Origin: Epilithonimonas mollis | GTDB taxonomy: Bacteria > Bacteroidota > Bacteroidia > Flavobacteriales > Weeksellaceae | Direction: 5' to 3' | Length of the DNA: 64,000 nt | Assembly (NCBI RefSeq): GCF_900142325.1 | Contig: NZ_FRAM01000001.1 | Location: forward strand, 682,001-746,000 | In this document: piece after piece, positions 61,286 through 64,000 of the stretch | How the letters are laid out: each line of letters begins with the position of its first letter | Position numbering within the stretch: the first letter of the stretch is position 1 | The notes under the pieces: model-generated | What the model was told of the DNA's origin: nothing | The model's database searches: none | What the model saw: only the letters and a program-made list of their open reading frames with translations | Made by a program: the position numbers and the translations under genes

Positions 61286-63241
61286 ATGAAACTGAATCGA
61301 TTTTTCACAACAATTTTATTATCACTTTTCATACAATCTTTTGCACAAAAAAAGACTGAAACCATTAAATTAATCTTATCAGAATTAAAAACTTCAAAAG
61401 AAGATACAGCCAGAGCAAATCTTTATAACAAAATCTGTAAGTTTTATTTAAAAACAAATATTGATTCTGTTAATTACTATGCAAATAAGGGAATTCTTCT
61501 TTCAAGAAAATTAAAGTACCGAGAAGGCGAAATGATGAGTTTAAATGCATTGGGAAATTATTATGAAAATAAGTCTGAATTTTCAAAAGCACTAAAAACA
61601 TACGATCAAGCTTTAGTAATTGCAAAAAAAAACAATAGCAATAAAGGTTTTGCAACCATATACAATAACATTGGTATGATCTACATCAAACAAGGGAAGT
61701 ATGATACTGCTCTTGAACTGATGATAAAAGGTTTAGAAGCTGAAGAAAAGCTTCAAAATTATAAAGGAATTGCTCAAAGCTATAATAATATTGGTGTGAT
61801 CTATTATTATCAGCAGAATCTAAAAAAATCAACCGAATATTTTGAAAAATCACTGGCTCAGGAAGAAAAAACCGGAGATAAAGAAGCAATAATTCAAGCT
61901 ATCAATAATCTTGGAGCTATCTATGATTATATGGGTGAAAATGAAAAAGCTCTCAGTCAATATAAAAAAGCTCTAAAAATAAATACAGATTCTAATAACA
62001 AAAGAGAAATATCCACGAATCTCTTGAATATTGCTCTTTCTTACTACAAGCTGAAAAATCATACTGAATCTAAAAAATATTACAACCAGTCCATAAACCT
62101 TAGGAAACAATTAGGGGATTATAATGCTCTGGCTATTGCATATCTTAATTATGGAGATCTTCTCAAAGAGAATAAACAAAACAGAGAAGCAGAAAAATAT
62201 TACAAAACAGCATTACAAATCGCTGAAAAGAATGATTTAAAAGACATCCAAAAAAATATTTTTGGTTCTATGGCAGAACTTTATGCCTCAGAAAAAAAAT
62301 TCGAATTATCAACTGAATATTTAAAAAAACAAATCCTGGTAAAAGATTCAATTTTTGATTTGGAAAAGACCAAAGTTATTGCAGAAACGGAGATCAAATA
62401 TCAAACAGAAAAAAAAGAAAAAGACCTGGCTGTTGCAAAAAACAATCTACTCAAAGAAGAAATCAAAACAAAAAGAAAAAATATTCTGCTGATTATTTCT
62501 CTTATCATTATTTCATCCGGAATCATTATTTCCATTTTAATTTATCGAACTCTCAAACTCCGTAACAAGCAACAAAAACAAGAATACGAACTCACTACAG
62601 CCATATCAAAAATTGAAACCCAAAACAAATTGCAGGAACAGAGATTATCAATTTCCCGGGACCTGCATGATAACATCGGTGCGCAGCTGACTTTCATTAT
62701 TTCATCCATAGAAACGCTGAAACAGGCTTTCAACATTACTGATGAGAAAATCAATCATAAACTGGCCTCTATTTCGGGTTTTACAAAAGATACGATTACG
62801 GAACTGCGTGATACGATCTGGGCGATGAACCATTCTGAGATTGATTTTAATGAGATCAGAAACAGGATTCTGAACTTTGTGGAAAAAGCCCAAAAGTCGA
62901 ACGAACATATCAACATTATTTTTGAAAGAGATGCAGCTTTGGACGAGCTTCATTTTTCCTCAGTAGACGGGATGAACATCTACAGAATAACGCAGGAAGC
63001 CGTGAATAATGCCATGAAATATTCGGGAGCAAAAAACATTTTACTCGATGCTAAAAAAGCAGATAATCAAATCGAAATCATGATAAAAGATGACGGAAAA
63101 GGTTTTGATATGGATAATACAGAATTCGGGAACGGTATCAGGAATATGCAGAAAAGGGCTTCCGAACTGAAATCACAAATCAGCATCATGTCTGCCAACG
63201 GAAAAGGAACTTCTATTACTTTAACGATTCCAAAGGCTTAG
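61286..63241 (+). CDS. TPR sensor histidine kinase (HisKA_3 type)
   Basis: Sensor kinase of 651 residues. It has a signal peptide (1-20, IQSFAQ), then about seven TPR units (about residues 60-370: YKGIAQSYNNIGVIYYYQQN, QAINNLGAIYDYMGENEKAL), one membrane segment (about 395-420, IILIISLIIISSG-like), and a cytoplasmic kinase domain. The phospho-accepting His is in SRDLHDNIGAQLTFI (about 461), typical of HisKA_3, and the ATP site reads EAVNNAMKYSGA, DDGKGFD and GNGIRNMQKRA. The TPR part is periplasmic, so it probably senses an extracytoplasmic partner. It pairs with the response regulator at 60556. Confidence 0.93.
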   Translation: MKLNRFFTTILLSLFIQSFAQKKTETIKLILSELKTSKEDTARANLYNKICKFYLKTNIDSVNYYANKGILLSRKLKYREGEMMSLNALGNYYENKSEFSKALKTYDQALVIAKKNNSNKGFATIYNNIGMIYIKQGKYDTALELMIKGLEAEEKLQNYKGIAQSYNNIGVIYYYQQNLKKSTEYFEKSLAQEEKTGDKEAIIQAINNLGAIYDYMGENEKALSQYKKALKINTDSNNKREISTNLLNIALSYYKLKNHTESKKYYNQSINLRKQLGDYNALAIAYLNYGDLLKENKQNREAEKYYKTALQIAEKNDLKDIQKNIFGSMAELYASEKKFELSTEYLKKQILVKDSIFDLEKTKVIAETEIKYQTEKKEKDLAVAKNNLLKEEIKTKRKNILLIISLIIISSGIIISILIYRTLKLRNKQQKQEYELTTAISKIETQNKLQEQRLSISRDLHDNIGAQLTFIISSIETLKQAFNITDEKINHKLASISGFTKDTITELRDTIWAMNHSEIDFNEIRNRILNFVEKAQKSNEHINIIFERDAALDELHFSSVDGMNIYRITQEAVNNAMKYSGAKNILLDAKKADNQIEIMIKDDGKGFDMDNTEFGNGIRNMQKRASELKSQISIMSANGKGTSITLTIPKA

Positions 63242-63271
63242 AATCGTCAGAATTTCATTATTTTTGAAGCT

Positions 63272-63832
63272 ATGAAAGTTTCTGTCAAAAATATGGTCTG
63301 TAACCGTTGCATTGCTGCAGTGGAAGCTATATTTGACGAATTGAAAATTGGGACCACACAAGTTGCATTAGGCGAGGTGGAAACCCGAGACGATATTTCT
63401 AAAACAAATCTGGAAGCACTCGGTTCCAGACTGAAATCAGCAGGATTTGAGATCCTGGAAGACGCATCCAAAAAGCAGATTGAAAAAATAAAAACCCTGC
63501 TTATTCAGAAAATTTCTGAGGAAGATCTCGGTGAAGATTTTATTCTGTCCGAATTCCTGAGCTCTGAATTACACAAAGATTACAGCTCTGTTTCCAAGCT
63601 TTTTTCTCAGAATGAAAATCTAACCTTAGAACAATATTTCATTCTTCAGAAGATTGAAAAAGTCAAAGAACTATTACTATATAAGGAATTTAACCTGACC
63701 GAGATTTCACAGAAATTGGGTTACAAAAGTGTTCAGCATCTTTCCAGTCAGTTCAGGAAAATCACAGGATCGTCCCCTACTCAGTTTCTGAATTCTAAGG
63801 ATAAAAAGAGGATTGCGCTGGATAAGGTTTGA
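63272..63832 (+). CDS. HMA-like domain fused to AraC-type DNA-binding domain
   Basis: A 186-residue putative regulator. The first 65 residues resemble a heavy-metal-associated domain: the early loop reads KNMVCNRCIAAVEAIF with Cys10 and Cys13 as in the MxCxxC copper motif, and the rest alternates strand and helix (VALGEVETRDDI, LGSRLKSAGFEI). The second half is a single AraC-type helix-turn-helix pair (residues 115-175: KVKELLLYKEFNLTEISQKL, VQHLSSQFRKITGSSPTQFL). The likely role is metal-linked transcription control, but no metal transporter is nearby in this window. It follows the TPR kinase by 30 nt on the same strand. Confidence 0.75.
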   Translation: MKVSVKNMVCNRCIAAVEAIFDELKIGTTQVALGEVETRDDISKTNLEALGSRLKSAGFEILEDASKKQIEKIKTLLIQKISEEDLGEDFILSEFLSSELHKDYSSVSKLFSQNENLTLEQYFILQKIEKVKELLLYKEFNLTEISQKLGYKSVQHLSSQFRKITGSSPTQFLNSKDKKRIALDKV

Positions 63833-63851
63833 TATAATTGATTTGATTCTA

Positions 63852-64000
63852 ATGAAAAAAACATTTGCATTAATATTTCTTATATTTGGTTTGCTGAGTT
63901 CTGCACAAGTTCCAATTTTAAAGTTATCAAGTCCTGTCGGCAAAAATCAAAATTGGCCTGATACTTTAAATAAAAATGAAATTTGCATTATTTATGAGAT
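63852..64000 (+). CDS. Start of an exported protein (partial)
   Basis: An open frame begins with ATG at 63852 and runs to the window end. The first 20 residues are a clear signal peptide (FALIFLIFGLLSSAQ). The visible 49 codons (VPILKLSSPVGKNQNWPDTL ...) match no family I recognise. It follows the HMA-like/AraC gene by 19 nt and is probably in the same transcript. Confidence 0.6.
   Translation, partial: MKKTFALIFLIFGLLSSAQVPILKLSSPVGKNQNWPDTLNKNEICIIYE

Noticed and set aside
1-64000. CRISPR arrays, prophage, insertion sequences, tRNA or rRNA genes
   Set aside because: Looked for direct-repeat/spacer patterns, transposase or integrase motifs, and tRNA-like cloverleaf segments in the gaps; none was convincing.

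Overview
The window is a chromosomal segment of a low-GC Bacteroidetes bacterium, most likely a Chryseobacterium/Epilithonimonas-like member of the Flavobacteriia (family Weeksellaceae). This rests on several features: type IX secretion (T9SS) C-terminal sorting domains on many secreted proteins, Bacteroidetes-type promoters (TTTG, about 17-21 nt, TAnnTTTG), a 14-subunit nuo operon with the short flavobacterial NuoG, a DUF285 surface protein, and an SDR-type threonine dehydrogenase of the Flavobacterium kind.

Layout. 1-4.8 kb: rpoB (minus strand, C-terminal end cut off by the window edge), divergent from rpmI-rplT, with interlocked divergent promoters between them. 4.8-12 kb: two M28 metallopeptidases (one T9SS-exported, one a beta-propeller/PDZ fusion), an M36 fungalysin-like T9SS protease and an orphan UmuC-type polymerase. 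12-19 kb: clpS and a CorC/HlyC-type membrane protein, a large M1-like protein without zinc ligands fused to a probable barrel, then a T9SS metzincin behind a trimeric-fibre-like protein. 19.4-20.5 kb: a GC-rich patch with an unknown protein and a 21-nt tandem repeat. 20.6-23.6 kb: three small T9SS cargo proteins with related tails on different N-terminal domains. 23.7-30.3 kb: a 1080-residue outer-membrane protein, a membrane-anchored AraC regulator, the fossil of a T9SS gene and a DUF285 repeat protein, followed by about 0.9 kb without a gene. 31.2-39.5 kb: housekeeping genes (sulfurtransferase, threonine dehydrogenase, polysaccharide-deacetylase-like protein, metallophosphoesterase, ketoacyl-ACP synthase III, YigZ, membrane zinc protease, acetyltransferase-like protein). 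39.6-54.6 kb: the respiratory complex I operon nuoABCDEF-(two envelope genes)-GHIJKLMN. 54.7-64 kb: an orphan BlaI-type repressor, an RRM protein, an aldo/keto reductase, a T9SS beta-helix protein, a beta-propeller protein, a NarL-type response regulator with a TPR histidine kinase, an HMA-like/AraC protein and the start of one more exported protein.

How it works together. The accessory parts are mostly export: at least seven intact genes carry a T9SS tail, and four of these are proteases or large surface proteins, which fits a proteolytic, surface-active lifestyle. The core parts (rpoB, ribosomal proteins, complex I) are ordinary, but their arrangement has odd points: rpoB sits alone without rplL, rpmI-rplT sits without infC, and an outer-membrane-type gene plus a very AT-rich gene are embedded between nuoF and nuoG. 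No rRNA, tRNA, CRISPR array, insertion sequence or prophage was recognised. I found no clearly new multi-gene system. The best leads are the interlocked rpoB/rpmI promoters, the pseudo-M1/barrel protein, the genes inside nuo, the HMA-like/AraC protein and the T9SS gene fossil.
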